A DNA stretch of 64,000 nt from Periweissella fabaria (lineage in GTDB: Bacteria; Bacillota; Bacilli; Lactobacillales; Lactobacillaceae). Location: positions 45,561 to 109,560 of the forward strand of contig NZ_CAKKNS010000008.1 in NCBI RefSeq assembly GCF_918814575.1, written 5' to 3'. Made by a program: the position numbers and the translations under genes. Shown here piece by piece: positions 17,599 through 30,110 of this stretch. How positions within the stretch are numbered: position 1 is the stretch's first letter; each line of letters starts with the position of its first letter. The notes under the pieces were generated by a model. That model saw only the letters and a program-made list of their open reading frames with translations, did not search any database and had not been told where the DNA came from.

Positions 17599-18021
17599 TT
17601 ACTTACTGGTAACAATCTTAATCCGGTTGACAGCTCGTGCTAATGCAACTTCTGCGCGAGCAAGTTCATTTGGATCATGCACCTCATTGGCATGACTAAT
17701 ATGTTCTTCGGCACGTTGCTTAGCTGATTCAGCTCGTTGCACATCAATTGCTTGAGCTGTTTCAGCACTTTCAGCCACGACAGTTAACGTGTTGTTTGAA
17801 AATTCGGCAAATCCACCGTTGACGGCAATGAATTCATCATCACTATCAGCAAACGTCACTTTAATTGCATCAATCTTCAGAGCAGATACAATTGGTTGGT
17901 GATTTGCCATCACTCCAATTGCACCACTAATTGTATTAATAACGGCTAATTTTACGGCATCACGTGCGAAAACCACGCCATCGGGAGTCACAATGTTGAC
18001 TGCTAATGTATGTTCAGCCAT
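17599..18021 (-). CDS. atpC: F1 ATPase subunit epsilon
   Basis: A 140-aa rotor-stalk subunit that couples rotation and can inhibit ATP hydrolysis. The N-terminal beta sandwich (VNIVTPDGVVFARDA; INTISGAIGVMANHQPIVSAL) and the C-terminal two-helix hairpin (AESAKQRAEEHIS; ELARAEVALARAVNRI) are both present. AGGAGG precedes ATG 18021. Last gene of atpBEFHAGDC. Confidence 0.96.
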   Translation of the reverse strand: MAEHTLAVNIVTPDGVVFARDAVKLAVINTISGAIGVMANHQPIVSALKIDAIKVTFADSDDEFIAVNGGFAEFSNNTLTVVAESAETAQAIDVQRAESAKQRAEEHISHANEVHDPNELARAEVALARAVNRIKIVTSK

Positions 18022-18032
18022 TGAAAGCCTCC

Positions 18033-19466
<1,434 letters not shown>

Positions 19467-19469
19467 TTA

Positions 19470-20363
19470 TTAATCTAGTGCAGCCATCCCACCAGTAATT
19501 TCAGTAATTTCGGTAGTAATTGCTGCTTGACGTGCTCGGTTGAATTGTAATTCAAGACTACTAATAACATCCTTAGCATTGTCGGAAGCTGAACGCATCG
19601 CATTAGCACTTGCGGCGTGTTCAGCTGTTTTAGCATCTAAAATAGCCCCATAGAGCATTGCCTCAACATATTGAGGTAATACGGCTTTTAAGATTGCCTC
19701 AGGTGATGGATCCATTTCATAACTTGCAAGTGTATCAGTTTCACCCGTTTGTTCAGCGTGGTTTTGTAATGTTGTTTCTGTAATCGGCAACATTGGCATC
19801 ACTCGATACTCATTAGAAATCCGATTAACGAAATGATTATAAGCAATCGTTAATTCATCAAAAACATCACTTGCAAACATCGCCGTGACTGCTTTCACAA
19901 TTTCACGAATTTCCATGAATTGTGGCACATCACTGACACCTCGATATTCATAGGTAACATTGAAGCCCCGTTTCTTAAAGAAATCAGCTCCAACACCACC
20001 TATGGCCAAAATTTCAGTATTAGCCGGTGTTAAATTCTTTTTAGCAAGTAAGTCTAAAGTTTGCTTTAATACGTTACTATTATAGCTCCCTACTAACCCA
20101 CGATCAGAAGTAACTACTAAGATACCTGTCTTATTAACCGGGCGAACTTCAAGTAATTCACCTTGAGCATTCGCTAACACATGAGCTTGTGCTAAATGCG
20201 CAACAACAGCTTTGACATGTGTAACGTAAGCTTGATAACCAGCTGTATGCCGTTGAATTTGACTCAACTTAGCTGTCGAAACCATTTGCATGGCACTAGT
20301 AATTTGACCAGTTTTTTTAGTCGACGAAATTCGTCGTTGAATATCTTGTAAAGATGCTGGCAT
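19470..20363 (-). CDS. atpG: F1 ATPase subunit gamma
   Basis: Central shaft subunit of 297 aa. The N-terminal helix with [22 protein letters not shown] and the C-terminal [29 protein letters not shown] helix (shorter pieces: ITSAMQMVS and NRARQAAIT) form the coiled coil; [15 protein letters not shown] is the conserved central strand. GGAAGGAGA precedes the ATG. Confidence 0.97.
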   Translation of the reverse strand: MPASLQDIQRRISSTKKTGQITSAMQMVSTAKLSQIQRHTAGYQAYVTHVKAVVAHLAQAHVLANAQGELLEVRPVNKTGILVVTSDRGLVGSYNSNVLKQTLDLLAKKNLTPANTEILAIGGVGADFFKKRGFNVTYEYRGVSDVPQFMEIREIVKAVTAMFASDVFDELTIAYNHFVNRISNEYRVMPMLPITETTLQNHAEQTGETDTLASYEMDPSPEAILKAVLPQYVEAMLYGAILDAKTAEHAASANAMRSASDNAKDVISSLELQFNRARQAAITTEITEITGGMAALD

Positions 20364-20395
20364 ACTATTTCTCCTTCCTCAAAATTCAACTTGCT

Positions 20396-21925
<1,530 letters not shown>

Positions 21926-21931
21926 TCATGT

Positions 21932-22474
21932 TTATTTAACCAACATCCGACGAATTTTAGCAATTTTAGTTGCTAAGCTACCGTCAATAATTTTGCCGTC
22001 AGCTTGGACAACAACACCACCGATAATATCGGGATCAATTGTTGTAGCTAAAATTACTTCGTTTGCGCCAAGATGTTGGGCTAAGCGTGTTGCTAATTGT
22101 TCTTTTTGGCTCGTTGAAAGTTCAACAGCCGTAGTTGCATTAGCATGCACAATTTTGTTTTTATCATTCACTAATCGATTGAAATATTCAATAATCAAAA
22201 CCACTGCATCCAAATGTTGATATTCAAAAATCATTTGGATGAATTTAGCTACCAATGGATGTGCATCTTGTTTGAGTAAATCAACAATTGTTTGCTTTGC
22301 CGTACTAGGTAGGCTTGGACTAGATAATTGTTCAATATATTCAGGATTCGATATAAAAATTTTGTGAATAGCCTTCAAATCATTTGTTACTACTTCTAAT
22401 TCATTATTTTCACTAGCTAACTCAAAAAGTGCCCGTGAGTAACGTTTAGCTAACGTTATTGAATTAAGCTTCAT
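21932..22474 (-). CDS. atpH: F1 ATPase subunit delta
   Basis: Peripheral stalk subunit (180 aa) linking F1 to the b subunits. The N-terminal AKRYSRALFELA helix and the C-terminal VILATTIDPDIIGGVVVQADGKIIDGSL strand region (key part IIGGVVVQADGKIIDGS) are diagnostic. I start it at ATG 22474, seven nt after AGGT; GTG 22483 overlaps that site. The start lies 11 nt inside the atpF 3' end. Confidence 0.95.
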   Translation of the reverse strand: MKLNSITLAKRYSRALFELASENNELEVVTNDLKAIHKIFISNPEYIEQLSSPSLPSTAKQTIVDLLKQDAHPLVAKFIQMIFEYQHLDAVVLIIEYFNRLVNDKNKIVHANATTAVELSTSQKEQLATRLAQHLGANEVILATTIDPDIIGGVVVQADGKIIDGSLATKIAKIRRMLVK

Positions 22475-22982
22475 GATGCGCACCTAACCCTTCAATATAA
22501 GAGTCGATTAACGCTTTTTGATCATCCAACTTCAATTCCTTTTGAATAATCTTGGTTGCGATTTGAACAGATAAATCAGCAACTTCATTTTGCACACTGG
22601 CTAACGCATCACGGCGAGCTTGTTCAATTTCGGCTTGTGCTGAAACTTTAAGTGAACTTGCATCCGTTTGTGCTTTATCAATAATTGCTTGCCGTTGTTC
22701 ATTACCTTGGTTCTTGGCGTCAGATACAATTGTGGTTGCTTCTTGACGGGAAGCTTTTAATTGTTCTTGACGCTTAGCTGCCAACTCTTCAGCTTCTTTA
22801 CGGGCATCTTCAGCCGAATCAATATCTGCAGCGATTTTATCAGCCCGTTCTTGCATCATTTTAGTTACTGGACCCCAAGCAAATATTCTTACTAGGACGA
22901 GTAAAAGTGCAAATGAACCTAAGATAAAGAGCATATCACCGAAATATAATTGATTACTTGCTAAAATATCAACTGAAAACAT
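22464..22982 (-). CDS. atpF: Fo ATPase subunit b
   Basis: A 172-aa peripheral stalk subunit: one N-terminal membrane helix (about residues 16-36, LFILGSFALLLVLVRIF) followed by a long charged coiled coil (residues 40-150, heptads rich in Ala, Glu, Lys, Gln). GAGGTGGCATA precedes the ATG. Its 3' end overlaps atpH. Confidence 0.95.
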   Translation of the reverse strand: MFSVDILASNQLYFGDMLFILGSFALLLVLVRIFAWGPVTKMMQERADKIAADIDSAEDARKEAEELAAKRQEQLKASRQEATTIVSDAKNQGNEQRQAIIDKAQTDASSLKVSAQAEIEQARRDALASVQNEVADLSVQIATKIIQKELKLDDQKALIDSYIEGLGAHHEA

Positions 22983-23019
22983 TATGCCACCTCACTTTCT
23001 TCTAAATTTTTAAAGCAGT

Positions 23020-23292
<273 letters not shown>

Positions 23293-23302
23293 TTAAATAA
23301 GC

Positions 23303-24022
23303 TTATAGTTCTTCAACTATTGTTTTCTCAGAGATATAAACCATTGCTAGTGTAACAAAAACATATGCTTGCACACTACCGATGAAGACTGAGAAACCTT
23401 GCCAAACGACTTCAAGAATGATTCCCGGAATAAATGTTAATACTCCATGTGAGAATGCAAAACTAGTAATCAAATTAAGCAACATTTCACCAGCCATAAT
23501 GTTACCGAACAACCGCAACCCTAAAGTCAGGAAGCTTGTAAATTCTTCGATAAGGTTAACCGGGAATAAGAATACGTATGGACTTAAGTAGTTATTTTTG
23601 AAATACTTCTTAAATCCAAGCGTGGCTACCCCAAGATAGTGAGCCATAACAATCATAATCATTGCTAAGGTCATGGTAAGAATCGGATCAGCCGTTGGAC
23701 TCTTTAGATAAGTAAAATCACCAATTTTAACTTGAAAAATCAAACCAAGTTGGTTGGCAATAAATATGAATATAAAGAGAACAAATGCTAATACGCGCAT
23801 ATTTTGCCCCGTGCGGTTTGGCAATGACGATTCGACAATTTTATTTGTAAAATCGATAATCCATTCAAGCACATTTTGCTTACCGCTTGGACGAATTTGC
23901 GGCCGCCGTGACAACCATAAAATTAGGAAAAACGTAATTAACATAACAACCGTTATTGAAATCAGATTGGTAATGTTAAATGTTAGCCCTAACCAGCTAA
24001 ACGTCGGAGCTTTTTTACCCAC
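23303..24022 (-). CDS. atpB: Fo ATPase subunit a
   Basis: Stator membrane subunit (239 aa, five to six helices) carrying the proton half-channels. The essential Arg is in LTLGLRLFGNIMAGEMLL, and the last helix has VQAYVFVTLAMVYI. The start codon is GTG at 24022, six nt after GAGGTGA. First gene of the operon; no atpI is seen upstream. Confidence 0.96.
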   Translation of the reverse strand: MGKKAPTFSWLGLTFNITNLISITVVMLITFFLILWLSRRPQIRPSGKQNVLEWIIDFTNKIVESSLPNRTGQNMRVLAFVLFIFIFIANQLGLIFQVKIGDFTYLKSPTADPILTMTLAMIMIVMAHYLGVATLGFKKYFKNNYLSPYVFLFPVNLIEEFTSFLTLGLRLFGNIMAGEMLLNLITSFAFSHGVLTFIPGIILEVVWQGFSVFIGSVQAYVFVTLAMVYISEKTIVEEL

Positions 24023-24329
24023 ACTAATTCACCTCTTTTCTCCTTCAAAATTTAATCTACCGATACTTTGTAATAAATAAATTATCGTTTTTTGTTACTT
24101 GTGATAATCATTACTCAAAATACACCCCAAATACTACTCCTTTGCTATAAAAAATACAATCATATTTTTTTAATAAAATTTACTTAAAAATGCCTATATA
24201 GCAACATATTTAAGAGAGTAAGCGTTTTCATTAGGTTTTCAGTTTTTTTTAAATTTACAAAACTAAATTATTTCTTTCACAAATCATCAACATTTCCTTA
24301 TTTTTATTATATATTATATCGCAATAATC
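24023..24329. other. AT-rich atp upstream region
   Basis: About 300 nt of very AT-rich DNA upstream of atpB with homopolymer T and A tracts. Apart from the cre-like site and a weak promoter candidate I see no gene or repeat in it. Confidence 0.5.
24216..24231. promoter_or_regulatory. cre-like site upstream of the atp operon
   Basis: GAGTAAGCGTTTTCAT matches the CcpA operator consensus at 14 of 16 positions (the first two fail), about 195 nt before the atpB start. A minus-strand promoter candidate (TTGTAT, 17 nt, TAGTAT) lies closer to the gene at about 24140-24175. Binding is a prediction from sequence. Confidence 0.4.
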
Positions 24330-24440
24330 TTATAGTAATTGCCATTGGGTTTTAATTATATTACTCTGGCCTATTAAATCATTAGGCCTAATCCGAACAT
24401 TCATCCTATTACTTTCTACTTCATCGTAAACTTTAAGCAT
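24330..24440 (-). CDS. Possible 36-aa ORF or gene remnant
   Basis: A minus-strand frame with ATG at 24440 (AGGAAA 11 nt upstream) encodes 36 aa, MLKVYDEVESNRMN then VRIRPNDLIGQSNIIKTQWQ and LL. The same frame stays open upstream without a start to about 24505 (DEIYNFDNIFKKKYDDRKII), giving about 58 codons of protein-like composition. This looks like the tail of a decayed gene or a small protein with an unusual start. No family recognised. Confidence 0.3.
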   Translation of the reverse strand: MLKVYDEVESNRMNVRIRPNDLIGQSNIIKTQWQLL

Positions 24441-24504
24441 TGTGATAATTTTCCTATCATCATATTTTTTCTTGAATATATTATCAAAATTGTAAATTTC
24501 ATCA

Positions 24505-24547
24505 AAAAAAGCATTCTATTTTTAAATAAAATAGAATGCTTTTTAAT
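24505..24547 (-). terminator. Intrinsic terminator of the uracil permease gene
   Basis: The stem AAAAGCATTCTATTTT/AAAATAGAATGCTTTT with a short AT loop and T run on the - strand, 28 nt after the permease stop. Confidence 0.88.
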
Positions 24548-24574
24548 TAAATTTTTCTAATTAGTAGCGGTAAT

Positions 24575-25861
24575 TTATTCTTTTTCTGATGCAGCTTGCT
24601 TTGGTAGAATTAAGTTAAGTACAATCCCTAAAATGGTTGCAACCGCCAATCCAGAAAATTGCGTTTGCCCAAGTTGAAGATAAGCATTACCAATTCCGAT
24701 AACTAAAATCGTTGAGGCAATCATCAAATTGCGCTTAACGTTAAAATCAATTTGATTATCGACAATAATACGTAAACCTGATGATGCAATAACCCCAAAA
24801 AGTAAGAAGCTAATTCCACCAATAACCGCACCTGGAATTGATTGGATTAATGCAGATAGTTTACCAACGAAGGCAAATAAAATGGCAAATGTTGCAGCTC
24901 CACCAAGCACCCAAACAGAGTGCACACGAGTTATTGCAAGAACCCCAATATTTTCACCATATGAAGTTACAGCTGGTCCCCCAAAGATACCGGCAACAAT
25001 TGAGGCTGTCCCATCACCAGCTAAAGTGCGCTTAAGACCAGGATCTTGGAAGAAATCACGATTGGTTAATTTGTTAAGAACCATAATGTGACCCATGTGC
25101 TCAGTCATAGTAACTAACGCCAATGGTGCCATCGCAAGAATTGCTCCTAGTTGGAACGTTGGCTTGTAATTAACAAATGGAATATCAAATGCTGGTAAAG
25201 CAAACCAGTGAGCGGCCATGACCGGCGCAAAATCAACTAAGCCCGCAAAACATGCAATTACATAACCTGTCACAATTCCCAAAAGAATTGGAATTAAACC
25301 AAGGAACTTACGTAAAAACATATTGTATGCAATGGTAATCAATAACGTTGCAATCGCAACAATGAAGACCCGAATATCGTAAACACTCTTCGTTGCACTA
25401 ATGTGACGCATAGTTGCATTAGTTGCTGCAGAACCTGCTAATGAAAGCCCAATAACCATGACGATTGGACCAACGACAACAGGTGGTAAAATTTTGTTAA
25501 TCCAATCAGAACCAACAATTGTCACCAATAAGGCCACAATCAAGTAAACGGCCCCAACAGACCAAATCCCTTGGGCAATCGCTGGATAACCCGCTCCGTG
25601 CATCAAGGCTAACATTGGTGTAATGAATGCAAAACTTGATCCCATATATGCTGGAATTTTAGCCTTAGTAATTAAGATATATAATAGTGTTCCAACCCCT
25701 GAACTAAATAAGGCCACTCCAGGGTTTAAACCAACTAGTAAAGGTACTAAAACGGTTGATCCAAACATTGAAAACATGTGTTGGAGTGATAACCCAAACC
25801 ATAATCCTAGTTTTGGTCGATCACTAATATCTAAGACGACATTGCGCTCCATTTGTTCCAT
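24575..25861 (-). CDS. pyrP: Uracil permease (NAT/NCS2 family)
   Basis: A membrane nucleobase:proton symporter of 428 aa with about 14 helices. NCS2 markers include the early SLQHMFSMFGSTVLVPLLVG, AYMGSSFAFITPML, the helix-8 Glu in VTMTEHMGHI, and GGPAVTSYGENIGVLAITRV around the second substrate-binding Glu. The PyrR-type attenuator just upstream marks it as a uracil rather than xanthine carrier. GGAGG lies 7 nt before ATG 25861. With upp downstream it forms a uracil salvage pair. Confidence 0.92.
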   Translation of the reverse strand: MEQMERNVVLDISDRPKLGLWFGLSLQHMFSMFGSTVLVPLLVGLNPGVALFSSGVGTLLYILITKAKIPAYMGSSFAFITPMLALMHGAGYPAIAQGIWSVGAVYLIVALLVTIVGSDWINKILPPVVVGPIVMVIGLSLAGSAATNATMRHISATKSVYDIRVFIVAIATLLITIAYNMFLRKFLGLIPILLGIVTGYVIACFAGLVDFAPVMAAHWFALPAFDIPFVNYKPTFQLGAILAMAPLALVTMTEHMGHIMVLNKLTNRDFFQDPGLKRTLAGDGTASIVAGIFGGPAVTSYGENIGVLAITRVHSVWVLGGAATFAILFAFVGKLSALIQSIPGAVIGGISFLLFGVIASSGLRIIVDNQIDFNVKRNLMIASTILVIGIGNAYLQLGQTQFSGLAVATILGIVLNLILPKQAASEKE

Positions 25862-25881
25862 TTGTATTCCTCCAAAAAAAT

Positions 25882-25919
25882 AAAAAAGACTGTGCCCTAG
25901 TTTATACTAGAACACAGCC
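25882..25919 (-). terminator. Attenuator terminator in the pyrP leader
   Basis: The stem GGCTGTGTTCTAGT/ACTAGGGCACAGTC is followed by TTTTTT on the - strand, 20 nt before the pyrP start codon. Its position after a PyrR-binding element makes it a regulated terminator. Confidence 0.85.
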
Positions 25920-25960
25920 GTATCATGCTAATCAAATAATTACAATTAATCAATTAATAA

Positions 25961-25997
25961 CGAACCTTCTGTGTCTCACAGGACAATGTTAAAGGGT
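25961..25997 (-). promoter_or_regulatory. PyrR-binding RNA element (pyr attenuator)
   Basis: The leader RNA contains TTGTCCTGTGAGACA within a short stem (ATTGTCCTGTGAGACACAG, then AAGG), matching the PyrR anti-antiterminator loop core UCCNGNGAGR. UMP-bound PyrR is known to stabilise this hairpin and favour the terminator at 25882-25919, shutting off pyrimidine uptake when UMP is plentiful. The assignment is from motif and geometry. Confidence 0.85.
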
Positions 25998-26046
25998 AAT
26001 AAAATTGTTATTAAATATAATACTAAATATCTTATCAAAAAGCAAT

Positions 26047-26085
26047 AAAAAAAGTTATCTAATTTGTTATTAGATAACTTTTTTC
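26047..26085 (-). terminator. Intrinsic terminator of upp
   Basis: The stem AAAAGTTATCTAAT/ATTAGATAACTTTT and T run on the - strand, directly after the upp stop. Confidence 0.88.
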
Positions 26086-26089
26086 AGAA

Positions 26090-26719
26090 TTATTTTGTTC
26101 CAAATAAACGGTCACCAGCATCTCCAAGACCCGGAACGATATATCCATGTTCGTTCAAGCCATCATCGAGGGCAGCTGTGTAAATATCAACATCAGGGTG
26201 TTCTTCTTGAACGGCTTTAACCCCTTCAGGTGCAGAAACAAGCACCACCAATTTAATAATTTTAGCACCACGCTTCTTTAAAGCTTCAATTGCCATGTTC
26301 GCAGAACCACCAGTTGCCAACATTGGATCAACAATTAATACTTCCCGTTGATCAATATCTTCTGGTAATTTAACAAAGTATTCAACTGGTTGTAATGTTT
26401 CTTCATCACGGTACATTCCGATGTGACCAATCCGTGCAGCCGGAATCATACTAACAACCCCATCTACCATTCCAAGGCCAGCTCGCAAAATTGGCACAAC
26501 TGCTAATTTTTTACCTGCCAAACGTTTTTTCACAGTAGTTGTGATTGGTGTTTCGATTTCCACATCTTCCAATGGCATGTCGCGAGTTACGTCATATGCC
26601 ATTAACATCGCAATTTCATTGACCATTTCGCGAAAGACTTTTGTCCCAACTTTTTTATCGCGAATAATTGACATTTTGTGTTGAATCAAAGGATGATCTA
26701 AAACCTCAAGCTTACCCAT
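26090..26719 (-). CDS. upp: Uracil phosphoribosyltransferase
   Basis: Salvage enzyme converting uracil and PRPP to UMP (209 aa, typical). The PRPP-binding motif is [19 protein letters not shown], the uracil loop is in the C-terminal [17 protein letters not shown], and [13 protein letters not shown] is also conserved. It follows glyA in the same orientation, 120 nt apart, as in many Firmicutes. Confidence 0.97.
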   Translation of the reverse strand: MGKLEVLDHPLIQHKMSIIRDKKVGTKVFREMVNEIAMLMAYDVTRDMPLEDVEIETPITTTVKKRLAGKKLAVVPILRAGLGMVDGVVSMIPAARIGHIGMYRDEETLQPVEYFVKLPEDIDQREVLIVDPMLATGGSANMAIEALKKRGAKIIKLVVLVSAPEGVKAVQEEHPDVDIYTAALDDGLNEHGYIVPGLGDAGDRLFGTK

Positions 26720-26839
26720 TGTATGTACCTCACTATTTATTTTATCAGTATTAAGTATAGCAAACTGATGAGATGGTTTAAACTTAAATTAACTAATAAC
26801 TAGCCGATGTTTATTATTTTTTACTTATTATCAACAATT

Positions 26840-28072
26840 TTAACTTTCGATAGGATATTTAGCTGTCAATTCACGAACTGCCTTTTGGTAATTAATTTTA
26901 TTAGTCGCTACTTGCTCATGATGCATAAGGATATCAATGATTAATCGTACAACTTGACGGGCCGCTTGTTCATCAAAACCACGAGTCGTAATGGCTGGGC
27001 TTCCAATCCGAATACCTGAAGTCGCTGCTAATGTTTCGTTAGGAATTGGTTCTTTATTTGTCGTAATCCCTACTGAATCTAGCAATACTTCTGCTTGTTG
27101 TCCGTTTAAACCCGATGCTGTGATATCAATATTTAATAAGTGGTTATCAGTTCCACCAGTAATTACCCGAAAAGTACCATCAATAGTAAATTCATCTGCC
27201 ATTGCCGCAGCGTTTTTTAATACTTGCTCAATATAGTGCTTAAATTCTGGCTGTAACTCTTCACCAAAAGCGACTGCTTTCCCCGCAATTACATGTTCGT
27301 GCGGACCACCTTGAGTTCCTGGAAAGACGGCTGCATTTAATATATCAGCATATTGGGCCTTAGCCAAAATCAAACCCGCTCGTGGCCCCCGTAATGTTTT
27401 GTGCGTTGTTGAAGTAACCACATCAGCATATGGAATTGGACTAGGATGTGCTCCTGTTGCTACCAAGCCTGCAATATGTGCCATATCAACCATTAACAAA
27501 GCCCCAACTTCATCGGCAATTGTCCGAAAACGTTTAAAATCAATCACCCGACTATATGCTGATGCCCCTGCAATAATTAATTTAGGTTGATATTTACGCG
27601 CTTGCGCTAAAACAGCATCATAATCAAGCCGTTCTGTTTTTTGATCCACGCCATAGTGAACAAAATTATATAATTTACCCGAAAAACTTGTATCACCACC
27701 ATGGGTTACATGCCCACCAGCAGCTAAGCTCATTGAAAGTACCGTGTCACCAGGCTGTAAAAAAGCTTGATATACAGCTGCATTGGCTTGAGAACCAGAA
27801 TATGGTTGGACATTCGCAAATTCAGCTCCAAATAACTTTTTAGCCCGTTCAATGGCTAATGTTTCAATCTCATCAATAACTTCATTACCACCATAGTATC
27901 GTGCACCAGGTAGCCCTTCTGAGTATTTATTAGTTAAAACAGAACCTTGGGCCATCCGAACACCTTTAGAAACAATATTTTCAGATGCAATTAATTCAAT
28001 ATTATTTGCTTGGCGCTCTTCTTCTTGCTTAATTAGTGCCCATAAAATTGGATCTTGGTCTTGATATGTCAT
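26840..28072 (-). CDS. glyA: Serine hydroxymethyltransferase
   Basis: PLP enzyme interconverting serine and glycine while charging tetrahydrofolate with a one-carbon unit (410 aa). The PLP Lys is in [26 protein letters not shown] and [15 protein letters not shown] are conserved substrate regions. With folC and purine/thymidylate salvage genes nearby it serves one-carbon supply. Complete. Confidence 0.97.
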   Translation of the reverse strand: MTYQDQDPILWALIKQEEERQANNIELIASENIVSKGVRMAQGSVLTNKYSEGLPGARYYGGNEVIDEIETLAIERAKKLFGAEFANVQPYSGSQANAAVYQAFLQPGDTVLSMSLAAGGHVTHGGDTSFSGKLYNFVHYGVDQKTERLDYDAVLAQARKYQPKLIIAGASAYSRVIDFKRFRTIADEVGALLMVDMAHIAGLVATGAHPSPIPYADVVTSTTHKTLRGPRAGLILAKAQYADILNAAVFPGTQGGPHEHVIAGKAVAFGEELQPEFKHYIEQVLKNAAAMADEFTIDGTFRVITGGTDNHLLNIDITASGLNGQQAEVLLDSVGITTNKEPIPNETLAATSGIRIGSPAITTRGFDEQAARQVVRLIIDILMHHEQVATNKINYQKAVRELTAKYPIES

Positions 28073-28130
28073 ATGTTAGCTACCTCATTATTTTTTATCA
28101 TTTTAGCAAATTTACAGCATTAATGTGTAT

Positions 28131-28170
28131 AAAAAAAGTTCACTGAAAAAATTTTTTCAGTGAACTTTTA
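28131..28170. terminator. Intrinsic terminator between sua5 and glyA
   Basis: The long stem AAAAGTTCACTGAAAAA/TTTTTTCAGTGAACTTTT lies in the 179-nt gap after the sua5 stop. A T run on the - strand lets it end the prfA-prmC-sua5 transcript. Confidence 0.85.
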
Positions 28171-28251
28171 GTTAGTGTCACAATAATTATCTTAAGTATA
28201 GCGAACAAACAAGACGCTCATAATTTGTTAACCCGTCATTTATCAAGATAC

Positions 28252-29277
28252 TTACATTTCAACATCAAAATACTGACCACTTGAAGCTTTACCAAGGCGG
28301 TTATTGTAGGCTAAACCAACCCCTTCATCCGCAAAATGATGCACTAAAATCGTCTCAACATCATCTCGTTCATCAAAGTACCGTAAACCAGCAAACAACT
28401 TAGCGTTCGCTGTTGTAACATCTGTCCCCAATGACCAGACAAAATCCATGCCTGCTAAATGATTAGCTTCGATAATTTCATCGGTAGCCATAATTCCAAC
28501 TGGTTCAAGTTGTTGTTGGGCCCAAATAATGGCTGCTGGCCATTGGTCAGGAGTCACCATGTAAACCGGTACATCTGGTGCGTAGTGGCGATATTTCATG
28601 CCGGGTGCCTTAGGTGTTTCATCAGCACCAACTTTACGATGTTCAGAATTAACCGCTCCAATTACCGCTTCTAAAGCTTCTTGAGTTACGGCACCGGGAC
28701 GCAAAATTGTTGGTACATCAGTTGTAATATCAATTACGGTTGATTCAACACCTACCGCAGTTGCACCATCGTCAATAATTCCCGCAATTTTACCATGCAT
28801 ATCATGCCAAACATGTTGCGCAGTTGTTGGTGATGGCTTCCCTGAAGTGTTCGCACTTGGCCCAACAATTGGCGTATCTGCTAACGTTATTAACTGGCGG
28901 GTAACTTCATTTTCAGGTAATCGAAAGGCGACAGTTGGTAACCCACCGGTCACAATTGGTGATAATGCGCCTTCATTATAACGCATAATAATCGTTAAAG
29001 ATCCTGGCCAGAAGTTTGCGATTAATTTTTCAGCAATTGCTGGAATTTCGGATACAAAGCGTTTAACCATCTCTACATTAGCAACCGTGACAATCAATGG
29101 ATTATCAGATGGCCGATTTTTAGCGGCAAATACTTTTTTAACTGCACTTTCCTTAGTCGCATCAGCACCAAGACCATACACTGTTTCCGTTGGAAAAGCG
29201 ATGACTTGACCTTTTTTAATTAATTCGGCCGCCGCAGCTAAATCAGTTGTAGCGGTTTTAAACATTTTGGTTTCCAA
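28252..29277 (-). CDS. ywlC: L-threonylcarbamoyladenylate synthase (Sua5/YwlC)
   Basis: Makes threonylcarbamoyl-AMP from Thr, bicarbonate and ATP for the t6A37 modification of ANN-reading tRNAs. At 341 aa it is the long Sua5 form: YrdC domain (about residues 15-205, with GLGADATKESAVKKVFAAKNRPSDNPL, key part KNRPSDNPL, and GPSANTSGKPSPTT) plus a C-terminal Sua5 domain. TTG 29277 is favoured as start because AAGGAG lies 8 nt upstream inside the prmC 3' end; ATG 29265 would be 20 nt away. It is coupled to prmC and prfA. Confidence 0.92.
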   Translation of the reverse strand: METKMFKTATTDLAAAAELIKKGQVIAFPTETVYGLGADATKESAVKKVFAAKNRPSDNPLIVTVANVEMVKRFVSEIPAIAEKLIANFWPGSLTIIMRYNEGALSPIVTGGLPTVAFRLPENEVTRQLITLADTPIVGPSANTSGKPSPTTAQHVWHDMHGKIAGIIDDGATAVGVESTVIDITTDVPTILRPGAVTQEALEAVIGAVNSEHRKVGADETPKAPGMKYRHYAPDVPVYMVTPDQWPAAIIWAQQQLEPVGIMATDEIIEANHLAGMDFVWSLGTDVTTANAKLFAGLRYFDERDDVETILVHHFADEGVGLAYNNRLGKASSGQYFDVEM

Positions 29278-29279
29278 AA

Positions 29280-30110
29280 TTATAACTCCTTCTCTTGTTT
29301 GTTAAATACCCGTATCATACGATCGTGGTTACTTAAATCTTTAATAATATCAACTTGTGCCTGTGGTAAACTTTGTTGCATCAATTCAGCAACAGCCGGA
29401 CCCTGATGTAATCCGATTTCAAAATATGCGCGCCCATTTGGTGCTAAATAACTTGCTAATTGGCGCGCAATTGCTTGATAAATTGCCAAACCATCATTAT
29501 CAGCAAACAACGCTAAATGTGGTTCATAATCAAGCACATTTTGGTCCATAATGTCAGTCTCAGAAGCAGCAATATATGGTGGATTTGAGACGATAATATC
29601 ATAACTTTCAGTGATATTAGTAAAAACGTCACTGGCTATAAATTCTAATTTAACATCGTTATTGGCCGCATTCTGTTGCGCCACCGCTAAAGCAGCTGCT
29701 GAAATATCACTAGCCGTTATTTCCCATGCTGGCCGTTCACTTTTTAAAGTCACGGCAATAGCACCCGAACCAGTACCAATATCCAAAACATTTTGTATAG
29801 TAATCGGACTATCATTTAAAATCAATTCAATTAATTCTTCCGTCTCAAGTCGGGGTATTAAAACCCGCTCATCAACCATAAATGTGCGCCCAAAAAATTG
29901 CGCCTCACCTAAGACATATTGTACTGGCTCACCGGCCCTAACACGTAGTACGGCTGTCTTAAAATCTTCAAAATCAGGCATTGTATCACGTAAATGTAAA
30001 ATTAATTGTGAATAACTCCATTTATGCTGCGTCATCAAAATTAAATTTACATCTGCTTCAGACAAATAAGAAAAAGCCCATTGACGGGCTTCAAAATAAG
30101 TATTAGGCAT
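29280..30110 (-). CDS. prmC: Release factor glutamine methyltransferase PrmC
   Basis: Methylates the Gln of the GGQ motif of release factors, here encoded immediately upstream. The 276-aa sequence has a small N-terminal helical domain, the SAM motif [15 protein letters not shown] and the catalytic/substrate motif IVSNPPYIA. Its start overlaps the prfA end by 8 nt, so the enzyme and its substrate are co-expressed. Confidence 0.96.
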   Translation of the reverse strand: MPNTYFEARQWAFSYLSEADVNLILMTQHKWSYSQLILHLRDTMPDFEDFKTAVLRVRAGEPVQYVLGEAQFFGRTFMVDERVLIPRLETEELIELILNDSPITIQNVLDIGTGSGAIAVTLKSERPAWEITASDISAAALAVAQQNAANNDVKLEFIASDVFTNITESYDIIVSNPPYIAASETDIMDQNVLDYEPHLALFADNDGLAIYQAIARQLASYLAPNGRAYFEIGLHQGPAVAELMQQSLPQAQVDIIKDLSNHDRMIRVFNKQEKEL

